Shown: in pieces, positions 1 through 11,114 of the stretch
How the letters are laid out: every line of letters starts with the position of its first letter
How positions within the stretch are numbered: the first letter of the stretch is position 1
Source: Rugalucina vietnamica
Taxonomy: Eukaryota > Mollusca > Bivalvia > Lucinida > Lucinidae
Assembly (NCBI GenBank): GCA_964017185.1
Contig: OZ024875.1
Location: 26,731,456-26,795,455 of the forward strand
Direction of reading: 5' to 3'
Length of the DNA: 64,000 nt
The notes under the pieces: model-generated
Seen by the model: the letters and a program-made list of their open reading frames with translations, nothing else
Databases searched by the model: none
What the model was told of the DNA's origin: nothing
Made by a program: the position numbers and the translations under genes

Positions 1-213
1 GTTACTGAAAATTTTGATATTTTCCTTATTTTTGCTCAAAATATAGATTTGTGGGTACACCGCCGAGGTGGTTCTAATGAGTACCCACAATCTATGTTTA
101 GGAGCAAAAATAAGAAATTGGTATAATCCCTGCATACCCCAGCTTTGCTACATAAAAGTGGGGTTCAATGGGGTATACATTACAATTTACAGGAACATGC
201 TTTCCTGATGTTT
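1..213. mobile_element. Foldback MITE, family A, cut by window edge
   Basis: Bases 25-113 form a hairpin: a stretch with TTTTTGCTCAAAATATAGAT and GTGGGTAC is repeated in inverse form ending in GAGCAAAAATAAG. Next comes a block with CCCCAGCTTTGCTAC and GTGGGG, then an end reading GGAACATGCTTTCCTGATG. The same order of parts, inverted, makes up the fuller copy at 34387-34594, which identifies this one and its orientation. It is non-autonomous with no coding capacity. The superfamily is unknown. Confidence 0.65.
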
Positions 214-388
214 GTCCGCATGTTATGTAATTTCATTAAAATATATTTAATTTATAATTAGAAATCGACGAGATTTTGTTACGTGACCGAATGTCCAAAG
301 TATGTAAGAAAAAAAAACCCAGTTCTTCGAAATAATCATTGGCATGACGTATTGGAACTCTTAGAAATGTACACCAGTATTTTCTTAC

Positions 389-1109
389 CAGTTTTCTATC
401 TTCAAACTGTGTAGCTTTACATGCCAGGTCTGCAGTACCAGTTGCCTTGGTATTGATAGCACTCAAGTCTAGGATGGCTGCAAAAGGCGGAACATATGAT
501 GCTCCGGCCCCTTGATTTGGGTCGCGACATTCCCACTCTTCGCTGGGCAAGATACCGTTTGTATTACATAACCAGCAGAAGTAATTCTTGTATGTTGTGT
601 TAAAAGCATCAACATAAGAGTTACACGCCTTATCAACAGTTTCATTGTACTGCATCCAAAGTCCCGTAACATTACACTCTGAAATTGTGTAAAATTGTTC
701 GGTACAAGGTTCAGTGTACGTTTTAAAACTCCCGCCTCCACCATAAGGGCTTCTGAAGAATATATTACACCTGTCCTCTTTAATCTTTTGTAGCAAATTT
801 TCTGCTGATGGAAACGGATACATAGGCTCGTAACAAAAGATTTCCAATCGCCAGGTAATCGGACGCATTTCATCGCTTATGCCGTTGCAGTTAGCACAAA
901 ATCTGTTGCGATAATGTTTTCCATGGTAGTAAACAGGGACAAGGAAGTCAATCGTGCCACCTGATTCAGGATTTTCGCAGAGTTCTCTTTCTTCGTCGGT
1001 TGCGGCTAACTCACAATTTGTTACCATCCAAACCGCACCGTCATCGACAGCAGTTGTAAAGTCTGTGTCCAACGTACTCCTCAGATACTGGGGCTTTACA
1101 CACCCATAT
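389..1109 (-). CDS. Internal exon of a Cys-rich extracellular receptor domain
   Basis: One open - strand exon of 721 nt. It is bounded upstream by an acceptor at 1110 (pyrimidine-rich, ending TTTTTTATTCAG) and downstream by a donor reading CTG|GTAAGAA at 389/388. The protein has the pattern VWMVTNC ... CENP ... PVYYHGKHYRNRFCANCNG ... W..EIFCYEP, followed by further cysteines (SECNVTG, DKACNSYVD, FCWLCNTNG, WECRDPNQ) and N-glycosylation sequons, so it is an extracellular disulphide-rich region. I associate the YRNxxCAxCNG pattern with ectodomains of large mollusc receptor-like proteins, often GPCR-like, that also carry somatomedin-B modules; this is from memory, not from a search. The phase matches the exon at 1462-1707. 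No transmembrane part is in the window, so the receptor class is an inference. Confidence 0.7.
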
Positions 1110-1461
1110 CTGAATAAAAAACGATCGCTTTGTTTATTTGTTGCACTCTGCTCTGGTTTATCAACGTTTCTTTCGACCATGTTCCATAACAGTTAAGAGG
1201 GATGCATTTAAGCATTTAAGCTTTAACGCGACATGTCTCTCTAATTCTTGTATTATTCTTGCTGATATGGTCTGACACGGTCTGGCACAATCTCTTTCTT
1301 CTTAATATTGCCACTGCGTTCAAATGATATATGTTTTGATTTTTATTTCCGACGGAACAACGCTCTTTTTAGGTCAACTTGTTATAACTGAAAGTTGTCT
1401 TCTTATAGACTATTTATTTAATTTGTAAATGACTCTTCACCCCGTTACCCACGTCCCTTAC

Positions 1462-1707
1462 CTGCTACTCTCTGTGGAATCCCGCGCATGCCTAAGAGTG
1501 AAATATTCCGTTAAACAACATGAGCCATACTCTACACAGTTTGGTCCGCAGTCGCAAAAACCACAGCACGTTGTAGGACGCTCTGAGGAAGGTCGAGATG
1601 CAAGCGTTCCACATGTGGTACTTCTGCTTGGACATATTGTGCTCGCGGTTTTTTGGAGATCGGGTAATTTGTCAGCATCTGTACTAAACATATATTTGCT
1701 TAGCAAA
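1462..1707 (-). CDS. Exon with somatomedin-B-like cysteine cluster, same gene
   Basis: An upstream exon of the same - strand gene. The protein ends with TTCCGFCDCGPNCVEYGSCC, the dense CC-C-C-C-CC spacing of a somatomedin-B-like module, then LTEYF and a Ser/Arg tail. The donor GCAG|GTAAGG at 1462/1461 is clean. It leaves two bases of an AG-ending codon, which the first base of the next exon (1109) completes as Arg, so the two exons join in phase. The 5' boundary is less sure: an acceptor near 1708 (CCAATATAG) is preferred to one at 1684. Earlier exons with the signal peptide were not found. Confidence 0.6.
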
Positions 1708-1884
1708 CTATATTGGAGCAAACAGAACAGGTGCAATAATTTTGAATAGGACATGACTGGTCTGTAAAGAAAAACAAAAAGATGAATTAGTGTATGATAC
1801 TGTATATGCATGTAGCCACAGGACATGACCAACATATCCTTTGGCATAATATAAATATCAGTGAAGTTGTAGGTATAGTGTTTC

Positions 1885-2716
1885 TAGATTTTATCAAGAC
1901 CTTTAACCATGCCAATCACAAATTAAAGTCTGTTTCGTAGTGTGTGATAATGGTTTTTCGCAGATATTTTTTAACTGTTCAAATGTAGAAGAAATATTTT
2001 CTTGGCACAATTAAGCATTTAGTTTGTCGCAAAATGTGCAGCAAAACTTTTGAAAATCGGTTGACAAATAAAAAAGTTCTGGTCAAAAACATTTTTGAAT
2101 AGGGATTTCCTGTACAAAAATCTCATGGAAGGGAGGTAAATATTTTCCCGCAAAATTTTTAAATTCTAACTATTTAATTATGATTGCTCAAAATTATTAT
2201 AAATTGACACAAATGACATACCTAAGACAAAATCTTCATGATCAGGTAAAAATTCTCGAAAAAATATGCATTTTCAGGATCATCGATTATCTCCCTTGCC
2301 AATGCAAAATCCCTATGCAAATTTCATTTTGACCATAAAAACTTTATTTGTCAACCGATTTTCAAAATTTTTGCAGGTCCTATTAGGACAAACTAAGATC
2401 AAGATTATGACATAAAAATATTTTTTCTGTCATCCCCCATACAAAAAGTTTCTGCGAAAAACCATTATCAGAGGCAAGTTTTTAGACAGTAGTGCAAAAC
2501 TTTGCAGCTGATAAACTTTGCACCACTACCCAGTCATTGTTTTTGCCATGCCTTACCAACCGTTCGCAACTAGTACAAGGTTTGATAATCTGTCAGCCTC
2601 ATATTACAAGGATCAGTACTTGGTCCATTTTTTTTCTCATTTACATCAATGATCTATCATTATCAATACAAACTTGCCTCTTAATCAATCTCTTGGTTGA
2701 TGTTATTTTAATATGA
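1885..2716 (+). pseudogene. Decayed LINE reverse-transcriptase fragment, split by a MITE
   Basis: Bases 1888-1926 read VFLDFIKTFNHANHKL, a worn version of the RT block LDFSKAFDxVNHxxL. After a foldback element (1945-2473) the RT resumes with NRSQ, a frame-shifted QGSVLGP and then FLIYINDLSLS (about 2560-2716). The two halves fall where the jockey/CR1-type RT order requires once the insert is ignored. Several frame changes make it a fossil. Confidence 0.7.
1945..2473. mobile_element. Foldback MITE inside the RT fossil
   Basis: The ends are exact inverse copies: TGATAATGGTTTTTCGCAGA at 1945-1964 and its complement at 2454-2473. Inner arms also match in inverse: AAAATCGGTTGACAAATAAA near 2053 pairs with the stretch near 2340-2365. 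The element is about 529 bp with no ORF. I could not find a convincing target-site duplication. Removing it rejoins the two RT halves. Confidence 0.75.
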
Positions 2717-2719
2717 TTT

Positions 2720-3650
2720 TTAAAAATGCCTGAATAACGATCTAAGGAAATTCCTGGTGAATGTGGTTTACGAAATAATATGATCATAATAATTATGGTG
2801 GTAAATGTATTTAATACTAAGGCAATATTCAATGAAACAAGAAATGCATCATATAAGATTCTAAAACAGGCAAGATTTGAAGCTATTCATTAATCAACCA
2901 ATAACAACCGTCGGGGTACGCATAAACAATAGGCCTACTCTAAACCCATGCAAGTTGTAATTCTCGTACACTTCCTACGTATGTAGAATTAGATATTATC
3001 TCCCCCCCCCCCCCAAACTGACACGTGCGCACGCACGCGCACGCAGGAACAAAAACACACACCTAAAACACAAAACAAAACAAAAAAGAAACGTACTTTT
3101 AATTCATTAATTGTTTACCACATGTGGGTTACTGTTGTGCCATCTGGGAAACAGGGTAGACTTTTAAAATTCAGAATTTCGGCTTCTAAATAACAGATAT
3201 CGCACTTGTCAAATACAGAAAACTTTATGTTTGAGCTCGAAACATGAAAATTCCTTACCGCTTTATTTTTTAGCATCAGAATTCCGTCTGGTATTGTTTC
3301 GTGGCCACTGTGAGACCCCTCGCTTTGCAAAGTTGTTGAAGCACTAGATATGCAACACTACGGTTCGCAGTTTTGAATATTTGCATTTGTTAATGAGACG
3401 CATTATATACATGCACATTACCAAAGCAATTATCGCACAAAATTTTGCCATTTTGCTTCACTGTTTGTTGTTCTCATTTGAAAACTTAATTTAGAAATAG
3501 CCTTTTATTCGTTCAGTGGAAAATGAAAATAATAAAACGGCAAGTTTTATGAGACACAATTCATTTTTATTTCTCCAATGATAGAATTACAAATGAAGTT
3601 CGGAAACACACAAAATTGTCTCTTTCAGATTTAATTAGGGGATAACTGTA
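2720..3650. other. AT-rich spacer with short low-complexity tracts
   Basis: No gene is recognised. A run of C's at about 3003-3014 is followed by a (CA/CG)-rich purine-pyrimidine alternation to about 3047, with A-rich tracts after it. The open stretch at 3115-3330 on the - strand has no recognisable motif and I do not call it a gene. Confidence 0.5.
3001..3090. repeat. Poly-C plus CA/CG-rich low-complexity tract
   Basis: Twelve or more C's are followed by alternating CACGTGCGCACGCACGCGCA-type dinucleotides and then CA- and A-rich sequence. Alternating purine-pyrimidine DNA of this kind can adopt Z-form. Nothing shows a function here. Confidence 0.7.
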
Positions 3651-3774
3651 TTTTTATTTGTGGCGTTATATCGTCGGATATACGGTCCGAAATTTTGTTT
3701 TTCGGCGATGCGTCAGCGACAAGCCCTTGTGTGATGCGGTACATCAGGCTGAGTCTGGCAAAGTCTCTTCGCTT

Positions 3775-6700
3775 AAACCAGAAATTAGCTCATCTGAAAT
3801 TTTCCATAATAGTCTTGGCTACAATATCATTAGTGATGACCGTTTGTCTGGAAAAGGAGGTGGTGTCCTTCTGGTCATATCAAAACGTTTAACTTGTGAA
3901 GAACAACCTGAACTCAAATCAGACTGCAACGCCACCTGGGCTAAGATTACTATTAAAGGAGTAAGATCCATCTATGTCTCCTCCATCAATAAACCCCATG
4001 AAAATAATGAAAACAGTATTTCTGAACTCTGGAAACCAATCAAAAAGATACCCACAAACAGCATAACCTGGATACTGGGTGATTTCAATATGCCTGATAT
4101 TGATTGGTCAAATGAAAATATCAAAAATTCATATAAATTTAAAACCTTTTATGATGATTTCATGGACAACCTTACAAACTTCAATTCAGAACAAATGTTA
4201 AAGAACCAACCCGTGAAGAAAATACTTTAGACCTCTTCTTGACAAAATAACCAGGAGAAAGGTACACACCACAAAAGTCTTGCCCAGCCTCGGCTCATCC
4301 AATCATGATATTGTTTACCATGAAATTTTAGTCGCAATTCAACCAAAAAGGAAAATTAAATTGCACGGAAAAGCAAGCTGGGAGACATTTAAAGCAGATA
4401 TATACTCTTTCAGTGAAAGTTTCCAGCCTGAAAATGAATCTGACACTAACAAGCTATGGACCACTTTCAAAACAGAAATTGATCGCCTGGCAGATGTATC
4501 CACATTCCATCCAAAATAACCAGAACCCAAAGTGACCTCCCCTGGATAACAAGATCTATTAGAAGAAAAATTCATAAACGTGACAAATTATATCACAAGG
4601 TAAAAAGTCAAAGGAAAACAAAATTATGATAAATATAAAAGTAAGTTATCTAAATTCAAAGCCACTATTCAGAAATTAAAGAAATTAGAAAGTCCTATTG
4701 GGAATATCTTGACTCTGTCATTTTCAATAATGATGCTGACAAATGCAACAACAAAAAGATACCCACATCAAACATAAACACACTGAAAATACCGGCATAT
4801 CCCCTTTGAAATCAGAAGGGTCGACATACACAGGCTACCCTACTCAATAAACAGTTTGAATCTGTTTTCTCAAAACCAAAAGTCCTCAGCCTAAAAGTCC
4901 TTGCAGAACTGAAACTTTGGTTTCAATGATGCAACCCCAAAAACATAAAGGAAATGCCTGAAATTTTGATTACTGTTAAAGGCACAGAAAATCTTCTGAA
5001 AAAGCTAAATCCAAATAAAGCTTCTGATCCTGGTAAGATTTACCCCAGGATTCTTAAGGATCTGCATCATGAAATTGCTCCCATTCTTACAAAAATATTC
5101 AGAAGTTCACTCCACACTGGCATTGTACCTGATGACTGGAAAACTGCTCTTGTTGCCCCTGTATACAAAAAAGGACCAAAATGTAAACCCAGCAACTACA
5201 GACCCATTTCACTGACATGCATAGCTTCTAAACTAATTGAATATATCTTAGTATCAAACATGACCCATTTTGATTCTAATGGCATTCTTAACCCCTTCTA
5301 GCATAGCTTCTGCTCCAAACACAGCTGTGAGACTCAGCTCAAGAAATATTTGATAACTTAGAGAATGAAAAACAGACAAATTTAATTGTAATGGATTTCA
5401 GTAAAGCTTTTGATAAAGTTGACCATAACCTGCTAATACACAAACTTTTTAATTTGGGCGTTAACCTTAAAGCAACCTCTTGGATAAATTCATTTGTTCT
5501 CGGTAGAAATCAGTCAGTACATGCAGTTGTTGAAGGGAAACAATCTCCATCAGTACCCGTCCTGTCAGGAGTCCCCAGGGCTCCGTATTAGGATCATGTC
5601 TATTCCTGGCTTAAGAAGAGCTCGCCTATACGCCGATGATACCATAGTATACCTATTGACACTAACAATAAACTCTAAATCTGATTCAGAAACTTTACAG
5701 TCTGACCTACACAAACTCGAAGAATGGGAATCCACCTGGTCAATGGAATTCAACCCTGACAGATGTGAAGTCATTAGAATAACAAATAAGAAAAAAAAAC
5801 ATTATGTATCCCTATAAACTTCATGGTATAGAACTAAAATCTACTGAAACTGCCAAATACTTAGGAGTGACTATCAAAAGGACCTAAACTGGAAATCACA
5901 CATTGAAAATATATCAGCCAATGCCTCAACTACCCTCAAATTCATAAAGAGAAATGTTCAGACTAACAATCAGAAATTAAAGGAAACAGCTTATAACACT
6001 TATGTTCGTCCTCAGTTTGGCATCCCTGGCAACTGTAGCAGACTGGGCTCGGTTGCGGATATAGTCGGACGCTGACGGTCAGTGGCCCACGTCTGAGGGT
6101 ATAGGCAGCTAGCAGCCAACCCTTCGTGATCGTACATCAAAAACTAGAAGTTCGGGATGTCTTTCATAGAATTATAAAATTGACAAAGAACAATGAGTTT
6201 CAACTATGTATATTCAAAATAATTGAAATAAATTCATAAGATATGTCAAAAATTGCAATGAAGATTCGCGTTGTGTATAAAAAAAATTACATAAGTTTCC
6301 TAGTAGTGATGAAGGGGAGAGAACCAGCTGTTTAACCTAAAGACTCAAAATTAGCAAAATTGAAAACATTCAAGATTACGAGAATCTTGACACCAGTTAA
6401 TAAAAAATAGGAAAAGTAATTCCGAACTATAAAGAGTTCGGACTAAAAAGAGATATATTAACTCACCTTGCTCATACCCTTTGACTTGACCAGAGAAGAC
6501 AACCTATAGATTGCCAAATATGGTCAATCTAAATATGCACTAAAAACTAACAAAATATAAGTGCCAAAGATGCACTGAAAAACTATTTAAAGTTAATTCC
6601 AGAAGAAACATTTTGGAACCTTATCATTTAATCCTTAGAAAATATAAGAAAACATCATTAACTTTAGATAAACATGAAATTGCTCAAGAAAATATATAAT

Positions 6701-7190
6701 AATAAATATAAAATACAAAAAAAAATGTGACTTTTGATGTTTAAGGAATTATTTTATGATGAATTACCAACCTTACATGTATATAAAACAAGAAATACTT
6801 TTGAAAAAGATAATTACGAAGTTTAAAATGAACTTGTAAAATTTAAGAAAAATGCTCTCCTACTACACAACAAACATATAGTGATAAAATTGAAAGAGTC
6901 CAGAGGGCAGCAGTTAGATACTCGTATGTCCTGAATGACTACAGCTGCACCAGTAGTGTAATCGAAATGCTTCACATTCTCAATTGGCAAACCCTAGAAC
7001 ACAGAAAAATCAAAAATTCCCTCACAATGTTTTACAAAATCAAACATCAACTTGTAGCTGTGGACTGAAACCCGTAATCTCAATTTCTTTGTACCTTATT
7101 CACGGACCAAACATCACATGAATTCATTCTTTCCCAAAACGATTAGACCTATATTGGAATAGTCTCTCTTACAGTATTAAGGCCAGCACC
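3775..7190 (+). pseudogene. Jockey/CR1-like LINE, endonuclease plus RT, decayed
   Basis: The + strand carries the ordered remains of a non-LTR retrotransposon. The endonuclease part (3780-4250) contains RLSGKGGGVLLVISKRL and ITWILGDFNMPDIDW. A linker with LDLFLT and SLGSSNHDIV follows. The RT (4954-5810) has NPNKASDPGKIYPRILKDLH, NYRPISLTCIASKLIEYIL, MDFSKAFDKVDHNLLIHKL, VLSGVPR, LYADDT and NPDRCEVIRIT. The C-terminal region (5815-6015 and 6889-7190) has YLGVTI-like and RVQRRAARY motifs. Many stops and frame changes show a dead copy. The block SGVPRGSVLGP...INDL between 5585 and 5600 is largely lost. The C-terminal part is interrupted by a foreign segment at about 6020-6880. Confidence 0.85.
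6020..6885. other. Unidentified AT-rich insert within the LINE
   Basis: The LINE C-terminus breaks off after the 'YVRPQ' block near 6015 and resumes with ERVQRRAAR at about 6892. The intervening ~865 bp start with a GC-richer 100 bp (GGTTGCGGATATAGTCGGAC, GGGTATAGGCAGCTAGCAGC) and then turn strongly AT-rich, with a short hairpin TCCGAACT...AGTTCGGA near 6421-6450. I recognise no gene, TIR or target duplication. A structured-RNA or organellar origin crossed my mind but I cannot support it. Confidence 0.5.
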
Positions 7191-7324
7191 AGCTTGTGCG
7201 ATTTCAGTACAGGTCTGGCCTCTGTAACTTTTTAAAAGCAACTGTATGTTTTAGCCGTAGTAAATGTAGGTTTTTAAATATTTTAACCATCATCGTTTTC
7301 ATTCATGTACTCGTATGCCTTAAC

Positions 7325-7915
7325 CTCACTCATTTTTCATCATTTTCTAGCTGTTTCCCGACAGCGCCTCCCAGCAATCGACTGTTGGGAGTACCAAGTA
7401 GAAGTACTGTAGAGTGTCCCGGTCTAATTTTGTTAGCATCTCTATGTTGTCCTTCGCTGAACCTTCTCGACCTTTCTGATGTCGGAGTTGTTGGATGGTA
7501 CCAAGGATATGGAGGCAAATTCCAACATAGGTCTGACAAAGGCCTTGTATGCAGTCTCCTTTTCAGCTTGTGGTGGAGATCTAATGTTCCTTTTAAGGAA
7601 ACCCCTGGTTGAGCCTTCTTTGTAACATTGTCAGCGTGCCTACCCAAAGATATGTCACAGCATATGGTCACTCTTAAGCACTTTGCCTCTGTTCTAATGG
7701 TCAGCCTCTGGCCATGTGTGTAACAGTGTGTGAACAAATTGGTTTTGTCTTGTTAGTGATGCTAATAACCTCCCACTTGTCACCATTGAAAGACACCAGT
7801 CACCCTTTTTTTCCACTCTTGCAGCATATCCAGATCCTCCTGAAGCTGTTAGCGGTTAGCATTGTTCCGTATCCTTCTACATAAGAGGCTGCCATCATCG
7901 AAGGGCGTATAGAGT
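7325..7915 (-). pseudogene. Decayed LINE RT C-terminal fragment, antisense
   Basis: Read on the - strand, this segment gives in shifting frames LFADDGSLL, QLQEDLDMLQEW, a VTI-x-DISLGRHADNVTKKA block and a later region matching the AYKxxVRP and VQRR blocks. These are the RT catalytic box and thumb/C-terminal blocks of a jockey/CR1-like LINE. Several frame changes make it a fossil. It lies head-to-head between two + strand LINE copies. Confidence 0.65.
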
Positions 7916-7917
7916 AA

Positions 7918-9775
7918 GGGGACAATAAAACATGTACTGAAGACTCTGAGAAGGCAAATGCTTTAAATGGACAATTCCACTCCGTATTCAGCCCCATAAG
8001 CCTCAAGGAACTTGCACAGAGGACTCTAGATGACCTTCATGACTCTGGTATAAACCAACCATTGCGACCCAGCCCTCACCCCAAAATGCCTGAAATTCAT
8101 ATGTCCCAACCAGGCATAGAAAAATTGCTCAAAAGCCTAAACCCCCATAAAGCTGCTGGTCCAGACAAATTCAAACCGATAGTCCTCCAGACTCTACATA
8201 AGGAACTTGCCCCCATCCTACAGCTAATCTGCCAAAGATCCCTTGATTCTGGTAAACTCCCATCCATTTGGAAAGAAGCCAATGTATCCCCCATCTTCAA
8301 AAAAGGGGATAAATCCGACCCGGCCAACTACCGCCCCATCTCCCTGACCTGTGTCCTCTGTAAGGTTCTTGAGCATATTGTGTAGACACTTTACTGAACA
8401 AAACATTCTGTTTGATCTGCAGCATGGGTTCCGAGAAAAGAGATCCTGCGAGACACAACTAATTATGCTTGTTGATGAACTTGCTAAAAACATGCAAGCC
8501 AAAAAACAGACTGACCTCATACTCCTTGATTTTAGCAAGGCTTTCGATAAAGTTGCACATGAAAAGTTACTCCTAAAACTCCACTTTTATGGCATAAGGG
8601 GGAATACACTAAATTGGGTAAAGGACTTTTTAGACAACAGATCCCAATCCGTCCTTTTAAATGGTTCTAATTCTGACAGTATTCCAGTATCCTCCGGTGT
8701 CCCTCGGGGCTCGGTTCTCGGGCCCATACTGTTCCTAGCATATATAAAATGACCTTCCGGATCAGGTAAAGTCAAGAGTCAGGCTGTTTGCTGATGACAC
8801 AGCCATGTACCTTGCCCTTGACAAGCAAGGAGACTCAGAGATCCTCCAAAAAGACCTTGAAAGTTTAGAAAAATGGGAAAAGCTCTGGGATATGAGTTTT
8901 AACCCCTCGAAATGCCAGGTCATTCATGTGACCCGGAGTAAATCACCCTCCCAGACTATTTATTACCTCCATGGCTGTGCTCTAGAAAGTGTATCTTCTG
9001 CAAAGTACCTTGGGGTCACTGTTTTGGAAGACCTCAGTTGGTCAGACCATATCAATAACATTACCAAGAAGGCAAATCAGACCCTCGGCTTCATCAAACG
9101 CAATATCCATGTCCATAACAGAGACCTGAAGTCCACAGCTTATAAGACATTAGTGCGCCCACAGCTAGAATACGCCTCTACTGTGTGGTCTCCTCATACA
9201 GATCAAGATATTGGTAAACTTGAATCTGTACAACGAAGGGCCGCTAGGTGGGTAACACGAGATTACCGCCAAACATCAAGTGTGTCCACAATGCTTCAGG
9301 ATCTCAACTGGCGCACCCTTGACCAACGACGTATTGACAGGCGGTTGGTACTCCTATATAAGGTCACATATGACATTGTAGCCATCCCTGCCTCTGACTA
9401 CCTGATCCGAAATACCCGTCCATCATCTAGAAACCATTCCTATGCATACCGACAGATCACAACTCTGAGAGACTACTACAAGTACACATTCTTCCCACGG
9501 ACAATAATACACTGGAATGCCCTACCTCCACATATTCCTGTCCTACCTACTCTGGCGCAGTTTAGTATAGCTGTCTGCCAGATAGCTCACAAAACTATCT
9601 CTGTTTTTACCTTTTAACTATACTAACACCTTTGTTCGCACTGTACAAATTCTTATCACCCACTTTCCTTTGCTTTTATTTCAACTAACCCCCTTCAGTT
9701 TTTGGTATACCGGAACACCATCTGAAGTCCTCTTCGGAGGTTAAGATGTACAGGAAGATAGATAGATAGACATAT
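7918..9775 (+). pseudogene. 5'-truncated jockey/CR1-like LINE, recent but broken
   Basis: The copy starts inside the pre-RT linker (ANALNGQFHSVFSPIS) and keeps the whole RT: NPHKAAGPDKFKPIVLQ, NYRPISLTCVLCKVLEHIV, LLDFSKAFDKVAHEKLLLKL, VSSGVPRGSVLGPILFLAYI, RLFADDTAMYLA, NPSKCQVIHVT, AKYLGVTVLEDLSW and VQRRAARWVTRDYRQ. The final tail of about 270 codons is uninterrupted to the stop at 9617. Breaks: a frame shift near 8382, a stop at about 8750 in place of a YINDLP-type sequence, and loss of the endonuclease. The copy ends in a short (GATA)n tail near 9757-9770, a microsatellite tail as some LINE clades have. It is better preserved than the copy at 3775-7190 and so probably younger. Confidence 0.85.
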
Positions 9776-9964
9776 ATGTAGGCCTGCAGGACTGGCCAAT
9801 GATTAATTGTTGGCTGGGTATACTTCTTATGGTAATACCTCACTTTTACATAGCAGTGCTGTTTTGTATAACACACTTATACTTTTCAGAATTCAAGCAC
9901 CAACACTGTCTTTTCTACCAATTAAGGTGATTTATAAAATACACATATTGATCAATATTTATTC

Positions 9965-10124
9965 ATTCACCATTTTTGCATTATCAGCTGGTTTCCAGTT
10001 GACAAAAAATCAATATTGGAAAAACAGGTAACCAGAACCCCCCTGAGGGGGGTTCTTGTTACATGCATTTCCAATATTGATTTTTATAAGCTAGGAACCA
10101 GCCGATAATGCAAAAATGGTGAAT
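9965..10124. mobile_element. Perfect-hairpin foldback element, copy 1
   Basis: The segment is nearly one continuous palindrome of two ~75-base arms: ATTCACCATTTTTGCATTAT at the left and its complement at the right, with CAATATTGGAAA arms and a CCCCCTGAGGGGG centre. A second copy lies at 12308-12469. There is no coding sequence. If transcribed it would fold into a long hairpin RNA. Confidence 0.8.
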
Positions 10125-10620
10125 AAAGATTTGTTTGCTAAATTGTAAAGTTAATATTGTTTTCTTATGTGAAAACAAACCATCTCCGGTGATAGCGTAC
10201 AACCTTTAGCACAAGAAAAACGCAAAATAAAAAAACTTTCGTCCAATGCCGTTTAAGGAGCTAGATTTTTCGTTCACGTAAATCGTAAAGAGGTAAGAAC
10301 ACACAGACATATGATTACAGCGCCAAATGTTAGGGTAATTTTTAAATAAGGTCCGTGCCTATTTATTGTGTTTGAAAACTTTCTCATTCGTTTAATTTTA
10401 CACGCAAAAATGAAAGTTTTCTCCATAAACGTTCAAGTGACGTAATTTCCACAGTTTTAATGCAATTGAAAGCTAACTACTCGAAATTGTTTTTGCCGAA
10501 ATTTCCTGTATTCTAAAAGAAATAATCATCATCGCAGCCAATTTGTTGTGAGGCGTTTTCTAAGTGCCTTAGTATATATACCCAAAAGACAGTCATGAAT
10601 GATTACTCATTTGGGCATGG
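10125..10620. other. Spacer, no feature seen
   Basis: AT-rich unique-looking sequence. I see no open frame with recognisable motifs, no RNA gene and no repeat boundary. The segment ends where the GGCGAAACGAC motif array begins. Confidence 0.4.
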
Positions 10621-10624
10621 CAGA

Positions 10625-10917
10625 AAAGTAAGGGCGAAACGACCAGATAGGGGCGAAACGATCCGGGGCTAAACCACTCACGGGCGAAACGACTCAGGGG
10701 CGAAACGAAACAACTCATCGGCGAAACGCCCCGGACCGTGCCCAACGCTCCCTAGTGAATCCGGGTCGTTTCGGCCCTGGGTCGTTTCGGCCTGAGTCGT
10801 TTCGGCCTGGGTCGTTTCGGCCAATTTTAGGGGTGGGTCGTTTCGGCCTTGGTAGGTGGGTCGTTTCGGCCAATTTTAGGGGTGAGTCGATTCGGCCCTG
10901 AGTTGTTTCGACCAAAG
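10625..10917. repeat. Two opposed arrays of a GGCCGAAACGAC-type motif
   Basis: Bases 10632-10730 hold about five forward copies of GGGGCGAAACGAC-like units (variants CGAAACGATCC, CGAAACGCCCC). Bases 10762-10915 hold about seven copies of the complement GGGTCGTTTCGGCC, separated by short spacers such as AATTTTAGGGGT. The forward motif recurs upstream of MFSD5 at 12577-12712. The region is CpG-rich against an AT-rich background. Confidence 0.8.
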
Positions 10918-10969
10918 AATATCTAGACTAATAAGATGAAAAAATAGCTTAGGTAGAGACATGGGGTGC

Positions 10970-11110
10970 TGGTCAACTCGTACTTTTTTCTCGTACTGTG
11001 GTCGACTCGTACTAAAAAAAACTCGTACCGCATTTTACCATAGTCAACTCGTACTTTTTACTTTGGTCAACTCGTACTTTATAATTGGTCAAGTCGTACT
11101 TTTGCCAAAT
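10970..11110 (+). repeat. Array of a GTCAACTCGTACTTTT motif
   Basis: About six imperfect copies of GGTCAACTCGTACTTTT follow one another with short T/A-rich spacers (variants GTCGACTCGTACT, GTCAAGTCGTACT, AACTCGTACCGC). The function is unknown. The core, read inversely as CGAGTTG, is shared with the arrays near 41210-41530 and 44010-44140. Confidence 0.75.
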
Positions 11111-11114
11111 CGCA

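Noticed and set aside
1429-1749. + strand open stretch overlapping the receptor exon
   Set aside because: It is the mirror of the SMB-like exon on the - strand; its residues show no motif.
6120-6420. rRNA or mitochondrial fragment in the LINE insert
   Set aside because: On the - strand AACAGCTGGTTCTCTCC recalls a large-subunit rRNA word, but the neighbouring sequence does not follow any rRNA I can recall, so it is left unidentified.
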